Positions 48,901 to 58,989 of a DNA stretch of 64,000 bases are shown here, piece after piece; within the stretch, counting starts at the first letter, position 1; each line of letters opens with the position of its first letter. This DNA is from Phalacrocorax aristotelis. Lineage: Eukaryota; Chordata; Aves; Suliformes; Phalacrocoracidae. Under the pieces are notes generated by a model. It saw only the letters and a list, made by a program, of their open reading frames with translations, did not search any database and had not been told where the DNA came from. The stretch lies in NCBI RefSeq assembly GCF_949628215.1, contig NC_134283.1, positions 24,034,975-24,098,974 on the forward strand, read 5' to 3'. A program made the translations under genes and the position numbers.

Positions 48901-50496
48901 GTGGCGGTTGCTGAGGTAAGCGAGACCAGGCTGGGTGTGCAGGAGCCCAGACATGTACCGGCCGGGTGCTGGGTCCTGGTGGAGCTACATCTGTGCCTGC
49001 CCACCTGCAGCCACCCTGGGGACTGGAGTGCTTGCTCCTGACCCACCAGGAAGTTGTGCGAGAGTTCTCTCATGGTGGTTTCACTGGTGCCTGGCAGAGC
49101 TGGAAGCTCTTCCTGTTTATGGAGCAGTGATTACTCCCTACCCCATGGAGGGAGGCTGAATTTTAATGACTGAGCTCAGAAGGGAAGACAAGGCAAGGAC
49201 ACAGCCTGTAATTTGACAGGAAGTACCATCAGGCTGTTGCTATACTGAAACCTGTTGTGTGTGTAAGGAGAAGATGATGTATGGCAGCCTGATATATTTC
49301 TGGCTCTGCGTATGTAACCTGCACTGGCCTTTTCTAGCACCCTTGATGGCTCCCCAGTGTTTGTAGTACTCTTTGATGACCTCAGACATTTCTTACTCAT
49401 TTGTATCTTGACTATTCCCTGATAAGGAAAGGCTAGCCAAGGTCCAAATGTGAGTTCATGGCAAAGTTGCAAGAATACCTTTGATTCTCTTCCTGCCCTA
49501 ACTCCTGCAGCCTGGGAGGAGATGGAGAGAGAACACAGAGGAGCATAGTAAAAGCCTGGAAGCAGCAGGACATGTCTCTATCCCTGCCCTATGCAGGATG
49601 TTTGTCTGCACAGTAGTGCAGGGAGAGAAGTGGCTGGGTTGGATGGGGTGGATAGTGTGGCCCTGTACCTTGACACCCTGCTTGTCTGTGAGTGGAGACG
49701 GGCTTACCTGTGGCTGGGGTGGGGAAGGCTCTAGGCTTGTGCCTGTCCAGCACTTAGCCCCACAGTGCCCCAGTCTGCAATGGCCAGGGCTTATGTCGTC
49801 CAGTCTTTCTCAGAGGTCAGAACTGTGTTGATTTGGGCTTGACCCATTAGCCGAATGGGTTCAGAAATAGGGGTCCAGCTGTGGCTATCCCAGAGCTGGT
49901 GGGCAGCCTGCCTGCAGGCCTCTCTTGTGCAAGCAGGTTTCTTCTCACCCAGCTGATCCTCTTGACTGGGAGACCTAGGCTCTGGCTTGCATGCTGTCTA
50001 TGAAGCAGTGCGCAGAGTCCTGCCAGCCTCTGGGAGGTGGAGAGCAGCAAGGCTCAAGGGGCTAAAGAATCAATGTGTAGTTGTCCCTGGGGTAAGAGTG
50101 AGGCTATAAACCTGTTTTCTTTGCCAGCTCCTCTGTGGCAGGTTGTGTCCAACACCCCTGCTGCCGTGCAAGGGGCTGTAGGTTTCTATATGGTGCTGTT
50201 GCATGGGGTCTCTAGGCTTCCTGTGGCATGCAGGGGAGAAACCAAAGCTGGTGTAGACCTGAAGGAGCTCTCCTCAGCATGCCACAGTGAGCACTGATTT
50301 CAGGTGGGAGCAGTGGGGGATGAAGGGGCAAGCAATATAGCAGCTCAGGCCTAGATTCCAGCCTTGCAGCTTTCTCCACAACATATCACTGCTGTCTGAA
50401 CATATTAAGGCCTTCTCCTTTCTCCTCTTGTAGATGTCCTTGCAAAGCTACTGCAGAGCCTGGAATCAGGTCAAGATGTCTGGTAACCAGCACTAG
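42878..50496 (+). CDS. CCDC113: CCDC113 (CFAP263), ciliary coiled-coil protein (complete, 9 coding exons)
   Basis: This gene encodes a coiled-coil protein of the axoneme and centriolar satellites that partners with CCDC96 and is needed for motile cilia and flagella. Coding segments are 42878-42942, 43419-43545, 44911-45072, 46130-46285, 46696-46776, 47335-47490, 48121-48228, 48760-48915 and 50434-50496. They total 1074 nt, giving 357 residues plus TAG. All introns are GT-AG and the phases join. Family landmarks include [14 protein letters not shown] (31-44), [47 protein letters not shown] and VLSYVQKK, in the same order as human CCDC113. From about residue 80 on the protein is almost all charged heptad sequence (the CCDC113/CCDC96 coiled-coil family, Pfam PF13870). 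The N-terminus is shorter than the human one, and the tail stops about 8 residues early after KMSGNQH. CSNK2A2 is divergent on the left and PRSS54 convergent on the right. Confidence 0.95.
43419..43545 (+). CDS. CCDC113: CCDC113 coding exon 2
   Basis: This exon encodes residues 22-64, including [19 protein letters not shown], which corresponds to the human ALKTETEMFEKYY region. The acceptor is CCTCACAG and the donor is GTACTG. Confidence 0.92.
44911..45072 (+). CDS. CCDC113: CCDC113 coding exon 3
   Basis: This exon encodes residues 65-118 (MRGRYKSK to LQNLE), in phase 0 at both ends. It begins with an in-frame Met codon and holds the first long coiled-coil segment. The donor is GTATGG. Confidence 0.93.
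46130..46285 (+). CDS. CCDC113: CCDC113 coding exon 4
   Basis: This exon encodes residues 119-170 ([15 protein letters not shown] to [10 protein letters not shown]). The acceptor is TCTACAG and the donor is GTCAGT. Confidence 0.95.
46696..46776 (+). CDS. CCDC113: CCDC113 coding exon 5
   Basis: This 81-nt exon encodes residues 171-197 ([15 protein letters not shown] to LRQ). The acceptor is CTTTAG after a T-rich tract and the donor is GTGCGT. Confidence 0.93.
47335..47490 (+). CDS. CCDC113: CCDC113 coding exon 6
   Basis: This exon encodes residues 198-249 ([17 protein letters not shown] to QVLNFYR), a strongly conserved coiled-coil block. The acceptor is TTTGCAG and the donor is GTGAGT. Confidence 0.96.
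48121..48228 (+). CDS. CCDC113: CCDC113 coding exon 7
   Basis: This exon encodes residues 250-285 ([10 protein letters not shown] to AALVEE). The acceptor is TTTCCAG and the donor is GTAAGA. Confidence 0.95.
48760..48915 (+). CDS. CCDC113: CCDC113 coding exon 8
   Basis: This exon encodes residues 286-337 ([16 protein letters not shown] to ERKVAVAE). The acceptor is CTGGCAG and the donor is GTAAGC. Confidence 0.95.
50434..50496 (+). CDS. CCDC113: CCDC113 coding exon 9 (terminal)
   Basis: This exon encodes residues 338-357, [20 protein letters not shown], then TAG at 50494-50496. The AWNxxK match to the human C-terminus supports the frame. The human protein carries about eight more residues. 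Confidence 0.85.
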   Translation: MSLQSYCRAWNQVKMSGNQH

Positions 50497-50627
50497 GCTT
50501 ACCTCATGCTGCAGAGCGGGCAGTGGAAGCTGCAGAAGGAGCCAGCCCTGTGGGGAAGTTTGCTGTCAAGCGGGTAAATATAGCACCCTGCAAGCTGCAG
50601 TGAGATGAAACCACTTCTGCATGAAAT

Positions 50628-50633
50628 AATAAA
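50628..50633 (+). terminator. CCDC113 poly(A) signal
   Basis: The sequence AATAAA lies 132 nt past the CCDC113 stop codon. Cleavage is expected near 50650, which leaves about 380 bp before the end of the convergent PRSS54 coding region. Confidence 0.75.
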
Positions 50634-51029
50634 GAAACCCATGGCTCTGTTGTGAGACCATCTCTTTGGTCTGTCCCAGCATGTGCTGGCTTCCACCAGG
50701 TTCTGCTGCCTGGCCCCTCCACAGGCCCTGCTAGGTCAGCCAGCTCTGCTCTGGGTGCTCCCCCCTCCCTCCATCACCACAAGCAGTTATTCTCCAGTGA
50801 TCAAATCTGACATATTTACAGGAACTGTCCTTTCTCTCTGGACAAGCCCTGATGACCACTTCATACAGGAGGAACCAGAGGGGATTCCCTGGGAGATGTG
50901 AGAGTTTAACATCTCCAAGCATGCGCTGACAATTAAAGAGAGCTGAGCAGTGTAAGCATATAGGGCAAACCATTCCAACATGGCATGCATGAACCACGCA
51001 GGCTTTCTGATTGCAGAAGGATACTTCTT

Positions 51030-51476
51030 TTACCTAAAGAGACAAAACAACAAGAAGGGAGCAGCTACCCCTTCCCCAAGCACCTGGGGCAGGTGTAAGT
51101 GTCCCTTGGAGACAGGAAACTTTTTCCCACTGCAGGAGTTATACATGATCTCAGACGGCCTAGCCTCAGATGAGTTCAGGTCTGTCTTTCCCTTCTTGGG
51201 GTTGAAACCAACTTTCTGAAATATCCTCACTGCTGATCTGGAAACCTCTTCCCAGTCTTCGGGTGGAGCCTGTGGATCAGCTTGTGCCCTGACTAGTGCG
51301 GGGAATGCAGGAGGTCCTGTCCTCTCAGAGGTGGCCAAGATCCAGTCGCTGTAGTAGGACACTGGGGTGTACAGGAATGGTCTGCAGCATCTCATGCCAC
51401 CCTCACTGAGAACGCCTTTCAGGACCCATTTCTCAGGCCCACTAATCTGGCACATGACGGGGTTGCCGGCATCACC
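51030..51476 (-). CDS. PRSS54: PRSS54-like terminal exon (Ser region and tail)
   Basis: This exon begins after CAAAAG with [10 protein letters not shown], where Ala replaces the nucleophile Ser. It continues through KWVLKGVL, the Cys-containing loop and [17 protein letters not shown], which is the C-terminal helix of the fold. A low-complexity tail of about 90 residues follows and ends in a hydrophobic stretch and TAA at 51032-51030. Human PRSS54 has a longer tail with a similar hydrophobic end. Confidence 0.87.
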   Translation of the reverse strand, partial: GDAGNPVMCQISGPEKWVLKGVLSEGGMRCCRPFLYTPVSYYSDWILATSERTGPPAFPALVRAQADPQAPPEDWEEVSRSAVRIFQKVGFNPKKGKTDLNSSEARPSEIMYNSCSGKKFPVSKGHLHLPQVLGEGVAAPFLLFCLFR

Positions 51477-52971
51477 CTTTTGAGAGGAAAAAAGGCAGGG
51501 TTGTGTCTCAGCAGTATCCCTCCTGCCATCACTTGGTGGCTGTGGACTTCACGGGGTGAGAGGAGGGCAGATCACAACAGTTTGGTCCTTTATCATCACT
51601 GGCAGCAAAGCACCGCTGATTCAGGGGGCTGGCTGCCTTTGGGCTGATGATGTCACTGCGTGCCCCAGATAAAGTGACTGGCATCGCTCCCTGTGGCTGC
51701 CCATGCCCCCATCAGCTCAGCCCCATGATCCTTTGGTATGTACCACAAGGAACCCCTCTGGGTGTTGCCTCCCAAGCACCTTGGACCCTGGCAATGTCAA
51801 AAACCCCAGAGGCCCCGGCAGTGGGAGATGTCCAGGGACCAGAAGCAGTTCCCGCAGGCCTGCAGGGAGACGGTCACCCTGCAGCTCATGCAGAGGTGGG
51901 TGTTATATGTTCAGACAGTCTCCCATGCCTGCTATTTACCAGCTGCACGGAAGGGATCTTTTCCTGTAAGAACTGAGCAGAAGAAGCCCAACCAGTGTTT
52001 TGGCTACTCTCCCAGCCTGGAGTCGGAGATGAGCAGAATGGGGAGGAAGCGGTTTGGCTAAATGTCTGCCTGGTCTGGGTTGGTGCTCTGTGTCGATTAC
52101 CAAACAGCCTGCTACTTCGTTGGTGTCCCGGTGGCTGCAGCATGCCGTTGCAGTGATCCTTTTCAGCGGGCAGGGATTCACCTCCACCATGGAGAGCATC
52201 CTCAGGAAGTCACCACAGCACTTTCCCCTGTCTGGCTGAGGGACCACTGTCAGCCTGTGGCTCTGTGCAGCCCCTGGGTGACCAGTGGGTGCTTCTTCCT
52301 CCCCGGACAAGCCCTATTCCCCTTCCACCCATGGGGGCTGTTGGTGGGAGGGAGCTGCAGGAGCTAGGGGTTACCTGCGGTGGGATGGATCCAGCCCAAG
52401 ACCCAGCAGTTCATGAGGTCCAAGGCAGAGAGGCTCCCGTGGGGGAAGCAGATGGGCTGAAAGACACTGCTGAACTCCAGTGGGGCAGCTGTCCTGAGCA
52501 GACCAATGTTGTTGTAGAGTGTCACCTCATCAAAGACCTTGAGGGGGATGACAGAGCTGATTGAATACTGGGGCTGGTCCGCCCATTGCCTCTTCATGGT
52601 GCTCAGTCCAACCATGGCCAGCACCTGCTGTCTGCAGAGGGTGGATGGAGGGGACTGGGTGCAAGGAAAAGCCTGGACAAACTGCCCGCCCCTGCTCTGA
52701 CTGCGGGATGCTCGCCCAGCTGCTGGGCAGCGACAAGACCCTCCTGAGCACTGGGAGGGGGTGTAATTCCTTGCTGATTCCCAAACCTTGCCCAGGGTGA
52801 CACAGGACCCCTCACAGGGCACAGACCTGCTCTGCAGGCTGTATGCGGCACTGAGGATCCAGTGCTTGTTCAGGATGGAGCCAAAGACCAGGAGGTTGTG
52901 CTGCATGTCCTGCAGTGCCACAAACTTCTGCACTAATCTCCAGGGGCACAGGCTGGCCTGGATCCCGCAGG
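51030..52971 (-). CDS. PRSS54: PRSS54-like inactive serine protease (partial model)
   Basis: This is a member of the chymotrypsin-fold family in which all three catalytic positions are lost. The usual AAHC reads AAYS (His to Tyr), the DIAL motif reads NNIGLL (Asp to Asn), and GDSGGP reads GDAGNP (Ser to Ala). Human PRSS54 is likewise a pseudoprotease, is testis-enriched and lies next to CCDC113. Clear exons on the minus strand are 52971-52827, 52631-52375 and the terminal 51476-51030 (TAA). The first two join in frame (AG|A gives Arg). The terminal exon aligns through [17 protein letters not shown] and SERTGPP, and ends in a hydrophobic tail ([10 protein letters not shown]) like the human C-terminus. 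The signal-peptide exon was not found. The exon that should link the Asp and Ser regions has only a doubtful, out-of-phase candidate, so an intact product is uncertain. Confidence 0.8.
51797..51880 (-). pseudogene. Doubtful PRSS54 linking exon, out of phase
   Basis: After a CTGCAG acceptor-like site the minus strand reads [19 protein letters not shown], then HC and a TGA at 51799-51797. The VTVS and LDIS pieces resemble the MTMS and LDMC pieces expected after the Asp-region exon. However, joining it to the phase-1 donor at 52375 shifts it into a stop, and no donor to the terminal exon is evident. It is either a decayed exon or a chance match. Confidence 0.28.
52375..52631 (-). CDS. PRSS54: PRSS54-like exon with the degenerate Asp region
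   Basis: This exon encodes [12 protein letters not shown] through [16 protein letters not shown] and FQPICFP, ending [12 protein letters not shown] plus one base. Asn replaces the catalytic Asp. The acceptor is CTGCAG and the donor is GTAACC, phase 1. Confidence 0.87.
52827..52971 (-). CDS. PRSS54: PRSS54-like exon with the degenerate His region
   Basis: This exon begins in phase 1 after CTGCAG with CC-TGC and encodes CGIQAS through [20 protein letters not shown] and [12 protein letters not shown]. The Tyr sits where the catalytic His would be. The donor is AG|GTCTGT, which joins to the next exon to give Arg. Confidence 0.85.
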
Positions 52972-52999
52972 CTGCAGGGAAATGGGGCACATCGCTGGG

Positions 53000-55900
53000 T
53001 GCACCTGGCCCTATGCTCTCCTGCAGCCCTCCTCTTCCTCTGAATCCCCTTTGCCCCTTTCTGTGGCTGTCCTGAGCTTTGACCTTGCCTGGGACTGATG
53101 CCAGTGTCACCCAGGCTTGCTCACCCACAGGGCCAAGCCGGTGGTATGGTGTGCGGTGCATGAGGGTCAGATCATGCCACCTCTCTCACCTGATGCTGGG
53201 GCAGCACAAAGACACAGTAGCATGTGGCTTTGCACTGCCCCAGCCTGGCAAAGAGCTGGGGTTGGGGAGCCAGGGTCCCCCTTCTCTGCCTGCCTGCGGG
53301 GAGAGGGAGAGATGGCATGCTGGGTGCCAGCTGGCAGCTAGCCTGGAGGGACTTGGTGTGCCCATGCTGAGCATGCTGGGCTGGTTCCTTGTCCTGGTAT
53401 GTGGGTGCTGCAGGTCCCAAGCACCCTGGCAGTGGGCAGGAACACAGGGAGACCCGATAGGCCCATTCCCAGCTTCTCACTTCCCACCCTCTTTTCATGG
53501 GCCTCATTCTGCTGCACTTTGCCTGCTCCATCATGCCCCTGCCAGTACCCTGTCGACCCCATGCTGCCCCCCCTGCTTGGCACCCCAATGCTGCCGCGGT
53601 GCCCAGGTAGCAGGATGTGGGCACAAGCTGCTCTGTGAGCTCACCATCGCTGTGGCAGCGTGCAGGACCCTGCCTTCATTCCTGCACAGTGGTGAAAGCT
53701 GTTGGAGGCTCCTGCAGCACGTCTGCCTGCACAGAAAGGATCCCTCAGGCATAGCTCCTCCTGCCCTGGGCACTGCTGGATGGTTTCTCCCTGGTACAGC
53801 CTGTCCCGCCCAGGAGGTTCCTTTCTGTGCACCCACTGGGGTCTCTGCCCACCCTGGTCCCACTTGCAGGCAGAAGCAAGGGCAGCAGGAGGCTGGAGGA
53901 GCTCTGGTGCTGCTTAAGGGGATTAATAAAAAAATTGAAGGACCCCAAAGTGCATGGGGGTGGTGGTTTGGGAATCTGGAGGGTAGCAGGAGCTGTTATA
54001 GGGGCACCACCAGGCTACATCTGCTTGCAGCTTGGCTTCCCCATGGGGAGGTCCTGGTGAGGACAAGAAGTCCCTTCCCAGATCATGAAAGGTCAAGTGT
54101 GCCTTTGGAGGGCAGGACAGAGATGGTGGGATGGTATGAGGGATGTAAAAACTCTTTCCCTCCACCAAGGATGAGAAAATTTTTGAGAAATTACAGTATC
54201 CCTTGTATGTGCTAATTACTAGCCATGGGTGAAAGGAGCTGGTGAGAGGCAGAAAGCAAATGACTGGGGCTGCTGGAGGGCTGACATGCTCCCAGAAGGT
54301 TACTCCTGGATCACTCTTCTTCCTGGCGAGGTGTGCAGTGGCTGTGGATGCACGTGTCCAGACCAAACGCTTGGGTGCCCTCTGCAATACTGGGGATAAG
54401 GACAGCGGAGGGGAAGGAAAATGGTGTTGGGAGAAGGCCAGAGTGAAATCCAGGTTCGAGCACTTCTTTAAACCTGCATACAGATTAGGACAGCATCAGC
54501 TGAATGGATTTCTTCCCAGCATCCGAATACATATTTATTATATGCAGAATTAGCAAGGGCAGGGTCCACACCATAGCATGCTTAGGACAGAGGCATCCCA
54601 GGGAAACCTTGGATGTTTCTTTCATGGTTGTCTTCCTCTCCCTAGATATAGCAACACTGCTTGTAGGAAATGCAGTACTCTCTCTGTGTTCCTGCAATAA
54701 CTCTGTTAATGCTCATCCATCACACTGAGAAGGGCCTCTCGTATCATCCCTGGCTCTTGTGATGCTGTGTTCAAAACTCTGTGGGAATCAGCTGGGAGGC
54801 AGCTGATGATCCCAAGGCCTGTTTGTAGTTGATTTGTGACAAAGGGGGCAACCCTGCAAGAGCCAAGAAAATATCTCTGAGAGGTGGGTTTCACCCTGCC
54901 CTCCCCATGGGGGTGACACTCCAAGGCTGGTCCCCAATCACTGGCTGCGTTGTTCCAATGTGATGCAGGTGTCACTGCAATCAGAATGTTTCCAAAGGTG
55001 ATGCTGGCAGCTGACAGGGACACAGCTTGAGCCAGAGGTGCCTGACTTGCTGTGAGCATGACCTGACTTATTTTATGTTATCTGGATCCATGGGGGTCAA
55101 AGCCAACCTGCGTGAGACCAGTGACCAGCCATCTTGGTGACACCGGACCCTCCCCGTTTTGCAGGTCTCGGTTTCTGTACTGCCAAAAACGCATGACCTC
55201 CATGGCAGCTCTCATGGACAGCACCGGATCCTCCCCTACGTCAGCCCAAGCCTCTTCCTTTGCCCAAAGGACTAGCTGCCTCCTTGCCATTGAAGGTTGT
55301 GCTGTACAGACTGGTTTGGCTGGGTTGGTATTTTATTGTGGTCAATGGATTTTTATCAGATGCTTTTACTTGTTAAATTTTCCTTGGTAGTGGGAACAAT
55401 CCAGCAAATAATATAAATGATGGAGAACCAGGAGACACACAGCCAAGAAGATCACTTGTTTGGCTGGATCCCCTCCTGCACAAGGGAGGCTTTGTGCAAG
55501 ATCACAGAAGCGCCGTGTTCAGCTTGCTGTGGGCAGAGCTGGAGGCAGGCTTTGGGCTTTGTCTCTGGCTTCGTTAACCACAGAGCTCAAAACTCATTAG
55601 TTCCGAGGTTGCGGCCAGGCTGCTGGGAGGCTGTGGTTCCTTGCAAGAGGTGCCTGTCTCTCAGCAGCAGCCTTTGAGACGTGTTCATTCCATTTACAAC
55701 CTAGAAAAACAAATACTGTGTGGTACTTGCAACACCACCAGTGTGAAGGCTTTGATTAAAGCTTGCATTACCAAAGCACAGCAAGATGTTTGGGAGCCAA
55801 GTGCTACTTCCTTCCCCAAGCCTGGTTCCCTGTTGTGCAATGACATGTCTCTTAAGTCACCTCTTGGCATTTTTTGCTTCTCCTTTTGTGTTTCCAGACC

Positions 55901-56069
55901 ACAACGCTCCCCTTGCTACCGGCCTTAGCACTAAGGTCCTGACTCTTGGCTTCTGATGACAGGCTTTCTGGTCAGGTGCCTAGCAGGAATGTTAGACCTT
56001 GTCTTTGCTGAGGAACTCTGTGAGAAAATTACTTTTGGCCACTGGTGCCTTTGAGTCTTACAGGATTAG
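53000..56069. other. Intergenic region right of PRSS54
   Basis: The PRSS54 signal-peptide exon may lie here, but I could not identify it. A TATA-like TTATA sits at 53996-54000, but no in-frame ATG with a good donor goes with it. No other exon, RNA gene or repeat family was recognised. Confidence 0.5.
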
Positions 56070-56151
56070 TCACAGGTGGTTCAAATCTTGCCTTGGAGAC
56101 AAATCTTCAAGACAAGATTTGTCTCCAAGGCAAGATTTGAACCACCTGTGA
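56070..56151. repeat. Perfect 38-bp inverted repeat with 6-bp loop
   Basis: The arms 56070-56107 and 56114-56151 are exact reverse complements, separated by CAAGAC. The arm starts TCACAGGTGGTTC and ends GAGACAAATCTT. No mismatch is present, so the structure is either young, conserved, or an artefact. It would form a very stable hairpin or cruciform. It is not part of a recognised element. Confidence 0.95.
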
Positions 56152-58985
56152 GTAACACCATAAGCCTTCCATTGCTGTGATGGATGGTTTTGGCTCTGTG
56201 CTGGAGGCAGCAGCTGCAATGGAGGCTCCCATGGTGAAGGCATGCACAGCCTGGATGGGTCAGGTACCAGCACACATGGCAGAATGAGGCCACCAGCATG
56301 GTCGTCTTTGTTGAATTTCAGCAGATAGTGAGCACACATGAGCAAACCCATCTAACACCCAGAGATGATGGTGTTTGCCATCCTCAGAAGGTGGCCTGTG
56401 GGGGGACTGTGCGGCCAGTAGCGAGTGACTCCAGGCAAGTAGAGCTATTGCACAGATCTGCTGCACGGCTTACTTAGCCAGCTCCGTGGCTTGAATACCT
56501 CTCTGGATGGGAACCTTGCTTTTTTTTCAAAGCACACAGAGAGACTGTGGAGGGTGTTGCCTGCAGCAGCTGTGGCAGGGCACTGTTCCCTGGCATGACC
56601 CACCATGCCCTGGTATGTGGGATGTAGCAGCTCAGTGGAGCCATTTGGCTGGGAGTTTGTATGGAGGTGCCTGGTGATGGAGAGGGCACCAAGTGACCCC
56701 AGAGACATTTTGTGAATTGGCTTAATACCTTTTGAAGGACACTGGAATCAGTAGACCCTTAAAATCTCTCCCAATCCTGTCCCACACGAAATCCCTCCCT
56801 CCCCAATAAGAAGAGAGGACATAAAATAAAAAGAGAGGAAAGGTATTAAGAAAGTCCAGGTGGAAGAGGAAGTGTCTGAAGAGGCTTTTGTTCAATGTTA
56901 TAACAATGGTGCAAAGAGCCAATCCAGGATAAACCCACCTTGCTGACTCAGATTTGCTTACACATGTCAGTGGTCTAATGCTTCACCAGGAGACTTTACT
57001 CCAGATCAGGTATCAGCTATTTACATGAGAAGTGACCAAGACTCATATCCTTGCAGGTCTCACTACTCCACTCAACTCCCTCACCTTCACTATGGACAGA
57101 CACCAACCTGCAATTCTTTATTTTTTTCTCCATAGCTAGATGGGAGTTTTACAGCATCGGTAGACTCCTCCATACTAAGGGTAAGGGTACTTCAAACCTG
57201 GGATTGTATTGCCAGCTATGTTTTATGTAGAAAGGAAGGCAGAAAGTAGAGGGCAGCTAGGTTCTGGGCAGGTCAGAGAACAAAGAGTCTCCAAGCCGAG
57301 TCCATCTAGCAGTGGATGATGTAGTAGTCCTGGAAGTAGAGCAGCACTGTCAGAGGAGGGCCCAGGACCAGGCTGATGCCACGCAAGCACGTTACTGTAG
57401 CAGCCATCAAAAAGCCATTTCCACAGGCAGGACAGTGGGATCTGTCAGGAAAGGCAAACAGCAGTTACTAGCAGAAGTCTGGTCAGTGGGTAATACCATT
57501 CTCTAAGGGGTATGTGTGCGTGCCCTTAACTGGAGGACAGATCCATACTGAATTAGCTTTTCTTTTATAAGGATGATAACTCAATTTATTTCTAAAGGGT
57601 GCCCTTGCCAATGGGCTCTGAGTGCTTCATAATAAACGATTTAAAACCCCATTAATGCTAAAATCTTACCAGACTAACACAGAAAGGAGAAAGAAAGGGT
57701 CTTTCCCTTCCCACAGAGCCAAGAGCTGCCAAATTTACAGGCATTGTGGGAATGGGAATTTGAAATTATTTTTAAGGTGGGAAGAGATTAGGTGGGAAGG
57801 ATTACAGAGGGCCACAGGTTTTGCACTCAGAAATCATCACTGTTTGACAGATTGTTACACTGAGGAAATCTGCCCCCAGGCAATGCTCAAAAGCTTTCAA
57901 GTTAGTGGCAGGCTTATTGCTGATTGAATGACCTAGTCCACCCTCACTGGGCTGGTTACAAAACCCTTCTGGCTCTGGTCTCACTCGCTGAGACTTGGGG
58001 TTCAGGTATGAATGGCTCAAAGACATGATTTATGTTTTCTTACCTCTCCGTTGGCTCTAGATGTTAGACAAAGCCTCTAGAGAATGCGGAGGTGCCTTAG
58101 TGACAGGCTTGAAAACAAGGGGTGCTGGGTGCGTGGCTGGTTTTTGTGATAGAAATGAAGTATGCTCTTCACAACACAGCAGGAATTACACTGCCATGGA
58201 GCACTCCAGCCTGAAACCAAGTCTTTGCAGTCTTGCCTGTTTTATTCACGTCAGAAAATCAAAATTGACAGTTTGAACTACCAGCCTAAAACTACAGTCT
58301 TCATGTTTTAATTGTTAAATATCATTAAAATAACAGTAGGAAGACCTCTGTGATCAGTGCCCTGATAGATTTATGTTTGCTGGCAGATTCATCATTTTAA
58401 TGTCAATCTTCCCATACCTGAGATAGCATAGCAGTAAACATCCCAAACTGGAACACCTTCAGTGAGCTGGCAATTAGATACTGGAAAAGACAAGATCAAG
58501 AGTCTGATATGCACTGTCCTGTGTGATCATGTCTTGGATTGGCTCTGCACAATAGCAAGTGATAAATAATTGAGTGAGCATGAAGGACCCAATACTAGTG
58601 GGACTTCATCGATGGATTTTCTTCATATTGGGGTGAAACCTAAGTTAAAAGGAATTCAAAAGGGGAAAGAAAGCCTTGAGATTCAGAGGTTCTACCAGGC
58701 CACTAGTCTATGGCACTGTTCCCACCAAGCTGAGCAAAACCGAGCTGGCCAGCCAGGATGTCTGTCCCAAGTATGATTTTTCCAGCTTTGTTCATCTGTT
58801 TTTCTGATGGTGCCATCACTTTGGTCTAAACAGCAACGATCAGGAGTATACAAAGAGAAGTTTCCTTAACACTCCAGTTCCTGCCTTGGATTGGGGCACC
58901 ACTGGATTCCCAGGGCTTCCTCAGAGCAATAAGTAGAAGGCACAAAGCAATTTCCTCTGTCCTAGGAGGATGAGGTGCCATGCAG
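56152..58985. other. Intergenic, nothing recognised
   Basis: This is AT-richer sequence without coding exons, RNA genes or repeat families that I can support. Confidence 0.55.
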
Positions 58986-58989
58986 ACTG

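Noticed and set aside
53864-53948. Possible PRSS54 signal-peptide exon (SSSSLLLPLLLPA before a GT in the right phase)
   Set aside because: The frame has no ATG (the apparent start is TTG) for at least 50 bases upstream, although a TATA-like motif is nearby. It is not supported enough to annotate.
53079-54215. 378-codon plus-strand open frame
   Set aside because: It starts at TTG rather than ATG, has Cys/Trp/Pro-rich composition typical of translated GC-rich non-coding DNA, and resembles no family I know.
55078-55290. 70-codon minus-strand frame with a fairly protein-like composition
   Set aside because: No match to a family I know, no start context or splice partners, and only 70 codons; likely chance.
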